A stretch of 32,446 nucleotides of DNA from Zophobihabitans entericus (GTDB lineage: Bacteria > Pseudomonadota > Gammaproteobacteria > Enterobacterales > Orbaceae). The notes below the pieces were generated by a model that saw only the letters and a list, made by a program, of their open reading frames with translations, had not been told where the DNA came from and made no database searches. The DNA lies in NCBI RefSeq assembly GCF_011745665.1, contig NZ_CP050254.1:1-32446 (forward strand), given 5' to 3'. Of the stretch, positions 7,463 through 14,305 are shown one piece after another (the stretch's first letter is position 1; every line of letters begins with the position of its first letter). Both the position numbers and the translations under genes were made by a program.

Positions 7463-7923
7463 TGGCCTCTGTCTTGCTTAGTCCAGAACCCAAGACTTAC
7501 GACCTTACCGTCTTGAATAAGAAAGCCCTTAGTAATAGGCAAACCATCAACAAATAAGGTAACCCGATAGATATTCGCGTCTGTCTCATCAATAACATAA
7601 GCTAATGAGTGCGTATCTGCGTTAAATTCAGGCGCTTTTTCTGGCGTTTTATCTTTATCTGCCACAGGAACAGAGAGGGCATAGCCCGCTTTTTGTAACT
7701 GGTCAGATAAATGACTACCAAATAAGTCTGAAAATTGATGTGTTAAGTTGAATCGTGTTTTACCTGGCGCGTATAACGCCGATAGTTGAGCAAACGCATT
7801 ATCAGCAAAAGCAATATTCACTTCATTTGATAAAGTTTCAGCGCTGAAATTGCCATATTTGGCACTTGAAACACAGCCACTTAAAACAATACTCATCAAT
7901 AATATTAAGAATAATTTTTTCAT
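7459..7923 (-). CDS. trbH: TrbH (VirB7-like outer-membrane lipoprotein)
   Basis: Lipoprotein of 154 residues with lipobox VLSGC, so lipidation is at Cys17, and Val-Ser follow, which permits export to the outer membrane. The rest holds a domain with FNADTHSLAYVIDETDANIYRVTLFVDGLPITKGF. By position between trbG and trbI, and by lipoprotein signal and size, it is TrbH, which stabilises the outer-membrane core complex in the role of VirB7. It overlaps trbI by 4 bases and starts 3 bases after trbG. Confidence 0.88.
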   Translation of the reverse strand: MKKLFLILLMSIVLSGCVSSAKYGNFSAETLSNEVNIAFADNAFAQLSALYAPGKTRFNLTHQFSDLFGSHLSDQLQKAGYALSVPVADKDKTPEKAPEFNADTHSLAYVIDETDANIYRVTLFVDGLPITKGFLIQDGKVVSLGFWTKQDRGQ

Positions 7924-7926
7924 TAT

Positions 7927-8811
7927 TTATTCCTTAGTAATTGTAATTTTGGATTGGCCAGAACCGACACCAGTAATCAAAATTGCTTTATCAAAGATGG
8001 CATCAACAATGTAACGATCGCCCTGTAAGCGATAGTTGACCATGACTGTTTCATCTTTATTAAACAGGCCTTTGTTTTGACGAATAACTAATAAAGTAGG
8101 AGCTTCTTTATTAGCCATTGAGGAGGGCATTTGAATGATAGTTTTAACACCATCGTTATAGACGCGAACCGGTTTCCAGGAAGCCGAACCAGAAATAGAA
8201 TATTTAAAATCTAAATTACCTAAATATTCACCGGTTTGCGGGATAATATTATCTTCAAACTGCTTTGTTGTTTGAGACTTAATTAAATCCCACTTAGCAA
8301 TAGCTTCTTCCGGATAAGTAAAGCTAACTGCCGGCATATACTGTGTTCTATGAGACTTTAAATTAATATTATAAGTACGACGATTAGTCGCGATAAAAAG
8401 GGTTGTTTCAAGCCCGACGTCAAAAGGTTTGATAAGAACATGGATAACTTCTCCAGCCCCACTTCCGGATACGGCCGGTTCAATAATCCAGCGGCCGGAA
8501 TCACCAACATGTAAACCGTTGACTAGTTCGCCTGGTTGTAAGGCTAAATCACAAACCCGCATTACAGCACATACAATACTGACCTGTTGAGCGCCAAAAA
8601 GGTATTTAATAGAGCCATCAGCCCCCCGAACCGGTTTCATTCCGGAGGAAACATCACCGGCCCATTTTTCGGCGATCGCAATAGCCGCTTTTTCCTGGGT
8701 TGTTAATTTTGGATCGGCATTACTAAAATAAAGATCGGCTAACTTATCTGTAGAACTGGCAGCAGCTGACAATGAATAGAATATAAAAAGTGATAATAAA
8801 ATTTTCTTCAT
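7927..8811 (-). CDS. trbG: TrbG (VirB9-type outer-membrane channel protein)
   Basis: Periplasmic / outer-membrane core-complex protein of the VirB9/CagX family, 294 residues. A signal peptide covers residues 1-18 (ends SAAASS). The family segments are GSIKYLFGAQQVSIVCAVMR, DLALQPGELVNGLHVGDSGR, IKPFDVGLETTLFIATNRR, and the C-terminal domain with SASWKPVRVYNDGVKTIIQM and PTLLVIRQN. In the operon it lies between trbF and trbH, as in RP4. Confidence 0.96.
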   Translation of the reverse strand: MKKILLSLFIFYSLSAAASSTDKLADLYFSNADPKLTTQEKAAIAIAEKWAGDVSSGMKPVRGADGSIKYLFGAQQVSIVCAVMRVCDLALQPGELVNGLHVGDSGRWIIEPAVSGSGAGEVIHVLIKPFDVGLETTLFIATNRRTYNINLKSHRTQYMPAVSFTYPEEAIAKWDLIKSQTTKQFEDNIIPQTGEYLGNLDFKYSISGSASWKPVRVYNDGVKTIIQMPSSMANKEAPTLLVIRQNKGLFNKDETVMVNYRLQGDRYIVDAIFDKAILITGVGSGQSKITITKE

Positions 8812-8821
8812 GCTAATAACC

Positions 8822-9574
8822 TTAATTTAATCTTGACCACGAAAAATCACGAACATAGATATTCACTGGATTATTGTTCATATCTTCCAGTGTTTTTTCT
8901 GATTTAGGTTCTGCTTGATACACAGTGACTAAAGCCCGCATAATAAAAGGGGTTCCAACTAATGCGCCCTGGCGATCTCTGGTTGTTTCAACCCATTCAA
9001 TTTGCCAGGTGTCGGCGGTCTGAGGTAAGACTGATCTAATCTCAATGCTTACAAGTTCTTTGGCCGCTCGTTCAAATGGTGTTTTACCGTCAGCACGCAT
9101 CCATTCATTCATTTTTGCAAATGCTGGATCGGTATCAGTGAGCATGGAATAGACTTTAAAAACGGCTTTACGCTGCATTGCGGCATCAGCTGTAACAAGA
9201 CGGGAATAGAAAATATAATCAGAAACGGCAGCCTGGAACATAATCTTTTCTGGCCGTTCTGCTGGATAAGCAAGTTGGCCACCTGACACGCGGCCGGTAC
9301 TCACATTATGTTCCACAATGTAAGGAATAAACTTAGATTGTGATCCAATCGAAATAATGCCATACACCGCATACAGTGAGATTAACAGCGCAATAATACC
9401 TACAACTTGCCAGGATAACCGGCTAGACATAAGAGAACCGCAATGTGAGTTCCACGCTCTTCTGGCATTAAGATAAGGATTTAATTCTTCCTTATCCTCG
9501 CCAGTACCTTTACTAGTAGAAACATGCTCATGCTCTACCTTTTCTTTCTTTTTAAATAGTGATTTAAGATTCAT
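8822..9574 (-). CDS. trbF: TrbF (VirB8-type inner-membrane assembly factor)
   Basis: VirB8-family bitopic protein of 250 residues. A charged cytoplasmic N-terminus (KKKEKVEHEH) precedes a membrane segment at about residues 56-76 (WQVVGIIALLISLYAVYGII). The periplasmic NTF2-like domain contains QAAVSDYIFYSRLVTAD, ADGKTPFERAAKELVSIE and a C-terminal PVNIYVRDFSWSRLN. It overlaps trbE by 4 bases, so translation is probably coupled. Confidence 0.95.
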   Translation of the reverse strand: MNLKSLFKKKEKVEHEHVSTSKGTGEDKEELNPYLNARRAWNSHCGSLMSSRLSWQVVGIIALLISLYAVYGIISIGSQSKFIPYIVEHNVSTGRVSGGQLAYPAERPEKIMFQAAVSDYIFYSRLVTADAAMQRKAVFKVYSMLTDTDPAFAKMNEWMRADGKTPFERAAKELVSIEIRSVLPQTADTWQIEWVETTRDRQGALVGTPFIMRALVTVYQAEPKSEKTLEDMNNNPVNIYVRDFSWSRLN

Positions 9575-12147
9575 GCGGCCTCCTTACAATAATCATTTAA
9601 ATCCAGGTTCTTTTTCTTAAGCCATTCATCAACCCAATTTTCGCCATACACTGATTCAAGCCGCATAATTTCATTAATTGACTCTTTATCTGAGGCGGCA
9701 ACAAACGACAAAGCCAAAGGCCCCAAAGCCAAATCATATAAACGCCGTCCTTCACTTGAGGCAAAATAGTATTGACGTTTGGGAATAGCTGAAGAAATGA
9801 TGTCGATCTGGCGCGAGTTAAGCCCCATTCTTTTATACAGTTTCGCGGTTTCTTCTTCGTTTGCTGACGAATTAGGTAAAAAGATTTTTGTAGCCGTAGA
9901 TTCAACAAGAACGTCGATAATGCCGGAGTTCTCAGCATCAGATAGGCTCTGTGTAGCCATGATCACAATGGCATTAGCTTTTCTAAGGACTTTAAGCCAC
10001 TCTTTAATTTTTTCTCTAAAGACAGGGTGTCCGAGAAGTAACCAAACCTCATCAAGAAGAAGAACACATGGCTGGCCAGTTAAGGACATTTCAATACGCT
10101 TGAATAGGTATAACAGAACGGGTAAAGCGTACCTATCGTCCAAATTCATTAGGTTTTCAATTTCAAAAACCGTAAAATCAGACAATTCTAGTCCGTCCTG
10201 TTCTGCGTCCAGGAGATACCCCATAGAACCATCAACAGTGTATTGCTGTAATGCTTCTCTTATGGCGTTATCCTGAATTGCATGAGTGAAATCAGTTAAG
10301 GTTTTACCACCGTTCTCACTCATACTCACTAAAGCATCATTAATACCATTGCGTTGTGATGCTGAAGTAGTTAAACCATTTAACGCCAAAATAGTATCTA
10401 TCCAATCTGCCGCCCAAGCTCGATAGGAGCGTGAACTTAAATACTGAAGAGGACAAAAAGCTAATTTGTTATCGTCTGACGCAATATCAAAATGTAAACC
10501 ACTTTTTCCATTAGTCTTAGCTCGTATTCCCGCTGCTAACGCATATAAAGACCGGCCTTTATCAAAAGCATAAATAGACATACCTTTATATCGTCTGAAT
10601 TGTGCGGCCAGAAAAGCAAGATGAACTGATTTACCGGCACCGGTAGGGCCAAACATCATCGTATGGCCAAGATCGCCAACATGTGTATTTAACCGGAACG
10701 GTGTTGAACCCGATGTAACAACATGAGCTACAGCTGGAGAGTTTTTAGGGTAATAAGGACATGGCGCTTTATCTTTACCAGACCAGATCGATGATGTCGG
10801 TAAAAAGTGAGTTAAGTTCAGTGTATGTATTAACGGCCGGCGCACGTTCTCAACACCATGACCAGGCAAACTACCTAAATAAGCATCAACCGTATTAATG
10901 GTTTCTACCCTGGCATTAAACCCTAAACGATTAATGGTCTTGCTGATAACCTCAGCGCTATGTTCTAACCGTGCTCTTTCAGCGTCCATCAGAATGATAA
11001 CGCTAGTATGATACCCCTCTGCGACTAGGCCGCTTTCAACTTCAGCAATAGCATCTTCAGCGTCAATAACCATAGCAACAGCATCTTTATTAACCTTATC
11101 TTTACCTGTGTTAAAGATCTGATCAAAAAAGCCCCTAACTTTCTGCCGCCATTTTTTTCGAAACTTATTTAAATGGTCGATAGCTTCATGACGATCCATA
11201 AAAATGAAACGGTTCGACCATCGATATTCACAAGACTGTTCAGCTAAGGCAGATAAAATACCTGGATGAGAATCGAGCGGATAACCATCAATAGCTACAA
11301 CCTGAATAAACTTATTACCTATTTTAGGAACAACGCCAGTGTAAAATTCTTTCCCTCCAATGACTTTATCTAAATACATGCCGTTATTAGGCAATATTAC
11401 AGGGTGAATATCACCAGTAATGCAGAACTGGAGCCACCGGAGAAAATCATCATGAATGGCTTTACTACCATCTTCATTAACTTTTTCATGAGGCATTAAC
11501 CGCTGTATTTTTAATACGCTAGATAAATTGGATTCAATATTTCTACATTCACGCTTAAAAGTATTAAGTATCTCTTGGCCGTGCTGAGTCTTGCTTAATG
11601 ACATCTGATCATCATCAAACATCATTTCAACAAACTTACGTTGCGCCAGTAATGGCGGAAAATAAGTAATAGTTAAAACAAAATAGCCCTCATACATTTC
11701 ATCAAGGCCGTTAAAAAACCGGCGCCGTTCTTCATCGATACCGGCACAGATTTGATCAGGAAAGTCTGATTCTTCAGGAGTTGAATATTTATTAGCTGGC
11801 CGACGAACAGCATCGACGTGAACCATCCAACCATTGCCTAGCTTTGATAAGGTTTGATTGACTCTAAAAGCAACGTTTTCACGCTGCTTGACTGTGGCAC
11901 TAGCGTTATCGTCTCCCTGATATAAAAAAGCCATCATCAAAGAGCCATTTTTATTAAGAATAATGCCAGGATCGATCACTGAACCATAATTAAGTAAGTC
12001 AGCGAATCCTTCAGATTTAGAACGGTGCTTAATTAGCTTATTAGCTGCAATACTTTTTCCTGCTTGCAAGAATAAAATAATAACCAGTAACGAGCTTAAT
12101 AAAACAACCGTAATAGTGATCAGCTGCATAAGTTGAGAATCATTCAT
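9571..12147 (-). CDS. trbE: TrbE (VirB4-type T4SS ATPase)
   Basis: The largest ATPase of the secretion system, needed for pilus assembly and substrate passage. The 858 residues match the 852 of RP4 TrbE. A membrane segment occupies residues 9-29. The VirB4 N-terminal domain follows (DLLNYGSVIDPGIILNKNGS). Walker A GPTGAGKS lies at about residue 500, and Walker B PCVLLLDEVWLLLG near residue 697, followed by KANAIVIMATQSLSDAENSG. It overlaps trbD by 4 bases at its start and trbF by 4 bases at its end. Confidence 0.98.
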   Translation of the reverse strand: MNDSQLMQLITITVVLLSSLLVIILFLQAGKSIAANKLIKHRSKSEGFADLLNYGSVIDPGIILNKNGSLMMAFLYQGDDNASATVKQRENVAFRVNQTLSKLGNGWMVHVDAVRRPANKYSTPEESDFPDQICAGIDEERRRFFNGLDEMYEGYFVLTITYFPPLLAQRKFVEMMFDDDQMSLSKTQHGQEILNTFKRECRNIESNLSSVLKIQRLMPHEKVNEDGSKAIHDDFLRWLQFCITGDIHPVILPNNGMYLDKVIGGKEFYTGVVPKIGNKFIQVVAIDGYPLDSHPGILSALAEQSCEYRWSNRFIFMDRHEAIDHLNKFRKKWRQKVRGFFDQIFNTGKDKVNKDAVAMVIDAEDAIAEVESGLVAEGYHTSVIILMDAERARLEHSAEVISKTINRLGFNARVETINTVDAYLGSLPGHGVENVRRPLIHTLNLTHFLPTSSIWSGKDKAPCPYYPKNSPAVAHVVTSGSTPFRLNTHVGDLGHTMMFGPTGAGKSVHLAFLAAQFRRYKGMSIYAFDKGRSLYALAAGIRAKTNGKSGLHFDIASDDNKLAFCPLQYLSSRSYRAWAADWIDTILALNGLTTSASQRNGINDALVSMSENGGKTLTDFTHAIQDNAIREALQQYTVDGSMGYLLDAEQDGLELSDFTVFEIENLMNLDDRYALPVLLYLFKRIEMSLTGQPCVLLLDEVWLLLGHPVFREKIKEWLKVLRKANAIVIMATQSLSDAENSGIIDVLVESTATKIFLPNSSANEEETAKLYKRMGLNSRQIDIISSAIPKRQYYFASSEGRRLYDLALGPLALSFVAASDKESINEIMRLESVYGENWVDEWLKKKNLDLNDYCKEAA

Positions 12148-12455
12148 AGGTAACGATTCCCTTGCAGTGTTGTATTTTCACGAAAGGGGCTACTATAAGG
12201 AGCATAATAAGCCTGGTACTTTCTATGTCGTAAATAAACAAACCGCATTTTAGGATCGGACTTAGCCATTAGCCGTAAAACATATACAGAGAAAAACCAC
12301 AGCAGAACGCCAAAGATAGTAGCTTTCAAATCTTGCGCGCTGAAAATTAACGCAACAGAAAGAAGCCCCGCCATCATAACCAGTTCCCTATCGCACTCTA
12401 AAAACAAGTTATCTCTATTGCCGACCCGTCGAATAGGTACAGATTTTATTTCCAT
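12144..12455 (-). CDS. trbD: TrbD (VirB3-type inner-membrane protein)
   Basis: VirB3-family protein of 103 residues, usually associated with VirB4/TrbE. The N-terminus IKSVPIRRVGNRDNLFLECDREL is typical of TrbD; two hydrophobic segments follow at about residues 28-42 and 45-63, then KSDPKMRFVYLRHRKYQAYY. A GGGG-containing ribosome-binding site lies just before ATG 12455. It lies 9 bases after the end of trbC and overlaps trbE by 4 bases. Confidence 0.95.
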   Translation of the reverse strand: MEIKSVPIRRVGNRDNLFLECDRELVMMAGLLSVALIFSAQDLKATIFGVLLWFFSVYVLRLMAKSDPKMRFVYLRHRKYQAYYAPYSSPFRENTTLQGNRYL

Positions 12456-12464
12456 GTAAGCCCC

Positions 12465-12857
12465 CTATTCATTTACAATATTTCTTAAAACATTCTTTAA
12501 AAAATCAATTACATCTTCCTGCATTTCAAACAGATCGGCTCCACGGCCAAAGAAACCTGATAGCAGGTTATTAGCGCCAACTAAGAAAGACATAACAAGA
12601 ATGAGATAAACAAGGGTTTTAAAGAAAGCGTTTAGTTCACCACCAAAAATTAAGGTTGAACCAGCAACAACAATACCAATAATAGAAACAGCAAAAGCAA
12701 CTGGGCCCGTTAAGGAGTCCTTCAACTTACCTAACCACCCCTCATAAGGTAAACCACCGCCGGAGCCCTCAGATGCTGCTGCACACTGAGTAAGCAAGAT
12801 ATAAAAAAACAATGCACACAGTAACTTAAAGATGATAGAATCTTTCTCAAAAACGGT
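12465..12857 (-). CDS. trbC: TrbC (VirB2-type pilin), body separated from its start
   Basis: Major subunit of the conjugative pilus. The segment [18 protein letters not shown], then [22 protein letters not shown] and SGFFGRGAD is nearly diagnostic for RP4 TrbC. In RP4 the propilin is trimmed and cyclised by TraF, also encoded here. In this orientation the gene has no credible start: the first possible one in frame is TTG 12812, without a ribosome-binding site and within the signal sequence. The frame instead stays open upstream through the crossover site at 12844-12869, to a stop at 12890-12888. Joined at the shared ACC codon to the 27 codons at 751-831, the protein is 156 residues, close to the 145 of RP4, with a continuous leader (hydrophobic stretch [13 protein letters not shown], then a cleavage region at QCAAAS). 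Confidence 0.9.
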   Translation of the reverse strand, partial: TVFEKDSIIFKLLCALFFYILLTQCAAASEGSGGGLPYEGWLGKLKDSLTGPVAFAVSIIGIVVAGSTLIFGGELNAFFKTLVYLILVMSFLVGANNLLSGFFGRGADLFEMQEDVIDFLKNVLRNIVNE

Positions 12858-12869
12858 CGTTTTTGAGAA
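12844..12869 (-). repeat. Invertase crossover site B (26 bp, inverted relative to A)
   Basis: On the plus strand the site is TTCTCAAAAACG, core GT, CGTTTTTGAGAA; the two 12-bp halves are perfect inverted repeats. Read on the minus strand, the central 17 bases equal those of site A, including the AC core, and the flanking ACTTC is also shared. It lies 130 bp upstream of the invertase gene, the usual place for one of the two sites in Hin/Gin-type systems, and within the trbC frame. Confidence 0.9.
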
Positions 12870-12879
12870 GTAAATGATT

Positions 12880-12909
12880 TTGATAAATTAACTTATATAT
12901 TGGTGTAAT
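12880..12909 (+). promoter_or_regulatory. Candidate promoter of the invertase gene
   Basis: TTGATA (12880-12885), an 18-base spacer, and TGTAAT (12904-12909) make a plausible sigma-70 promoter reading toward the invertase. The same interval holds TTTTGATAA (12878-12886) and its inverted copy TTATCAAAA (12928-12936), plus TTCTCAAAAC (12915-12924), which nearly repeats a crossover half-site. Binding of the invertase here could repress its own gene. Confidence 0.4.
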
Positions 12910-12923
12910 GTTTATTCTCAAAA
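12895..12923 (-). promoter_or_regulatory. Possible leftward promoter toward the trb operon body
   Basis: Read on the minus strand, TTGAGA followed after 16 bases by TATATA could be a weak promoter pointing at the headless trbC and the rest of the operon. If active, trbD-trbP would still be transcribed at some level in this orientation, although the pilin would lack a start. The AT-rich context makes chance matches likely. Confidence 0.25.
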
Positions 12924-12999
12924 CTCATTATCAAAACCACTTTAAAAATTAACGGTAATCTGATGAGTTATGAGAATTTAAAATAGGGAAAAGAAAAAA

Positions 13000-13557
13000 A
13001 TGCTAATTGGCTATGCTCGAGTGTCAACTAATGATCAAGATTTAACCTTACAGATTGATGCACTTCAAAAAAATGGTTGTGACAAAATATTCACGGACAA
13101 AATAAGTGGATCTAAAACTCAACGCCCAGGATTAACTGAAGTGTTAAACTTTATACGTGAGGGTGACAGCCTCGTCGTCTGGAAGTTAGACCGATTAGGC
13201 CGAACAATGAAAGGCCTGATAGATCTAATAGAAGAATTGAACGAAAAAAAGATAGAGTTCATCTCATTAACTGACGGCATAGACACTAAAGGAGCCACCG
13301 GTAAATTTTTCTTTCATGTAATGGCTGCCTTCGCTGAAATGGAACGAGAACTGAACAGAGAACGTACACTTGCCGGTCTTGAAGTTGCGAGAAAAGCCGG
13401 TAAAACGGGCGGCAGGCCAAAAGCGATGACAACTAAAAAATTGAAAGCTGCTAAAAAGCTCTTACTTGACGGAATGCCACCCAAAGATGTGGCTCAATCG
13501 CTAGGGATATCACTATCAACACTATATCGGTATTGTCCAGCAAGTGATAACTATTAA
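13000..13557 (+). CDS. Serine recombinase, Hin/Gin-family DNA invertase
   Basis: A 185-residue serine recombinase closely resembling Hin, Gin and Pin. The catalytic serine is Ser9 in GYARVSTNDQ; further resolvase/invertase motifs are WKLDRLGRTMKGL, SLTDGIDTKGATGKFFFHVM and FAEMERELNRERTLAGLEVAR, the dimer-interface helix. The C-terminal helix-turn-helix reads PPKDVAQSLGISLSTLYRYCP. The SLTDGIDT to FFHVM region and the C-terminus favour invertases over Tn3 resolvases. It lies 130 bp from crossover site B and most likely flips the 831-12855 segment. Fis-dependent control by an enhancer inside the gene is expected for the family, and a Fis-like site is seen at 13033-13047. A weak AGGGA precedes ATG 13000. 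Confidence 0.95.
   Translation: MLIGYARVSTNDQDLTLQIDALQKNGCDKIFTDKISGSKTQRPGLTEVLNFIREGDSLVVWKLDRLGRTMKGLIDLIEELNEKKIEFISLTDGIDTKGATGKFFFHVMAAFAEMERELNRERTLAGLEVARKAGKTGGRPKAMTTKKLKAAKKLLLDGMPPKDVAQSLGISLSTLYRYCPASDNY
13033..13047 (+). promoter_or_regulatory. Candidate Fis site of a recombinational enhancer
   Basis: GATCAAGATTTAACC fits the loose Fis consensus GNNYRNNWNNYRNNC at every fixed position. It lies within the first 50 bases of the invertase gene, where the hin enhancer is also found, about 180 bp from the core of site B. A second site at the usual 48-bp spacing is not clear, so this is tentative. Confidence 0.4.
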
Positions 13558-13592
13558 TAAAAACTTGACTAATTTTTATTTTGTATTCACAA

Positions 13593-13602
13593 TGTGCGCA
13601 CA
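13593..13602. promoter_or_regulatory. Perfect palindrome TGTGCGCACA upstream of the antitoxin gene
   Basis: A 10-bp perfect palindrome lies 28 bases before the antitoxin start, near a possible promoter (TTGACT at 13565-13570 with a -10 around ACAATG). Type II antitoxins of the DinJ/RelB family bind palindromes in their own promoter, so this is the likely operator of the pair. Confidence 0.5.
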
Positions 13603-13630
13603 AAATGATTTTTTTAGAGGTATCTATATC

Positions 13631-13903
13631 ATGAATGCAACTAACATCAATACACGTATCGACGCCGAACTTAAAGCCGATGCCACCAATATTCTAGGCG
13701 CTTGTGGTCTTACCATGAGTACAGCAATTAGAATTTTTTTAGAACAAGTTGTGCAAACTCAAGGTTTACCTTTTGATGTTAAAAGAACTCCGTCCGCAAA
13801 AACGGCCAGGGCATTAAAAGAAGCAAATGAGTTAGAAAAAACAGGAAGTCATCGTTTCGACTCTATCAATGGAATGGTAGAGGATATGACGAGTGACAAA
13901 TAA
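13631..13903 (+). CDS. RelB/DinJ-family antitoxin
   Basis: A 90-residue RelB/DinJ-type antitoxin. The N-terminal ribbon-helix-helix segment reads NINTRIDAELKADATNIL, followed by LTMSTAIRIFLEQVVQTQGLPFDV, the hallmark of the family; the C-terminal part (ANELEKTGSHRFDSINGMVED) would wrap the toxin. ATG 13631 is chosen because GAGG (13616-13619) precedes it and family similarity begins there, although the frame is open further upstream. It overlaps the toxin gene by 11 bases. The pair stabilises the plasmid by post-segregational killing and is likely autoregulated. Confidence 0.93.
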   Translation: MNATNINTRIDAELKADATNILGACGLTMSTAIRIFLEQVVQTQGLPFDVKRTPSAKTARALKEANELEKTGSHRFDSINGMVEDMTSDK

Positions 13904-14201
13904 AAAAAGGGCAAATTTACCACGCAGGATTGAATACACAAAAGAATTTAGTAAATCGTGGAATCGATATAACAAGGCTGGCCGCCGTAACATGAATGAT
14001 GCAATTATTATTATGCAATTATTGTTTGCTAATAGAACAATACCAGCTGAATACAACGATCACTTTTTAGCTGGATCAGAGTGGGACGGAGCAAAAGAAC
14101 TTCATATAGGCGGAGATTTTCTATTAATTTACCGCATTGATGAAAAACAAAATCTAATAACATTTGTTGATATCGGTAGCCATAGTGAGTTATTCGGTTA
14201 A
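13893..14201 (+). CDS. YafQ-family mRNA interferase toxin
   Basis: A 102-residue RelE-superfamily toxin, close to YafQ, which cuts mRNA on the ribosome. The motifs are YTKEFSKSWNRYNKAGRR, PAEYNDHFLAGSEWDGAKELHIGGDFLLIYRI, and the C-terminal GSHSELFG. The last of these contains the His equivalent to the catalytic His87 of YafQ; the Asp-Trp of YafQ appears as Asp-Phe. It starts with GTG at 13893, overlapping the antitoxin by 11 bases, and is probably translated by coupling. The module sits between the invertase and the Tra1 region. Confidence 0.92.
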   Translation: MTNKKRANLPRRIEYTKEFSKSWNRYNKAGRRNMNDAIIIMQLLFANRTIPAEYNDHFLAGSEWDGAKELHIGGDFLLIYRIDEKQNLITFVDIGSHSELFG

Positions 14202-14261
14202 TATAAACCTGTTATTGATAGAAGACTTTAAAACTAGCTTAAAAAAAGAGCTGACAGTCAC

Positions 14262-14277
14262 TTGTTTTCACAAGTTC
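14262..14277. terminator. Weak hairpin between the toxin gene and traC
   Basis: ACTTG and CAAGT with a six-base loop lie in the 104-bp gap between two converging genes, and AGAGCT/AGCTCT flank them more widely. It could terminate one or both transcripts, but no strong T run follows directly, so confidence is low. Confidence 0.25.
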
Positions 14278-14305
14278 TTATTAGCTCTAGTATTAATACA
14301 TTTGA

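Noticed and set aside
9779..10276. Plus-strand reading frame of 165 codons opposite trbE
   Set aside because: It lies wholly antisense to the conserved Walker B region of TrbE and has no ribosome-binding site or known motif.
12465..12812. TrbC starting at TTG 12812
   Set aside because: No ribosome-binding site precedes it, the start would cut the hydrophobic signal sequence, and a better start in frame exists across the inversion junction.
13000..13557. Tn3-type resolvase (ParA of RK2) acting on a multimer-resolution res site
   Set aside because: The protein is more like Hin/Gin invertases, and two inverted 26-bp sites with matching cores are present, while no three-subsite res arrangement was seen. 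A side role in multimer resolution cannot be excluded.
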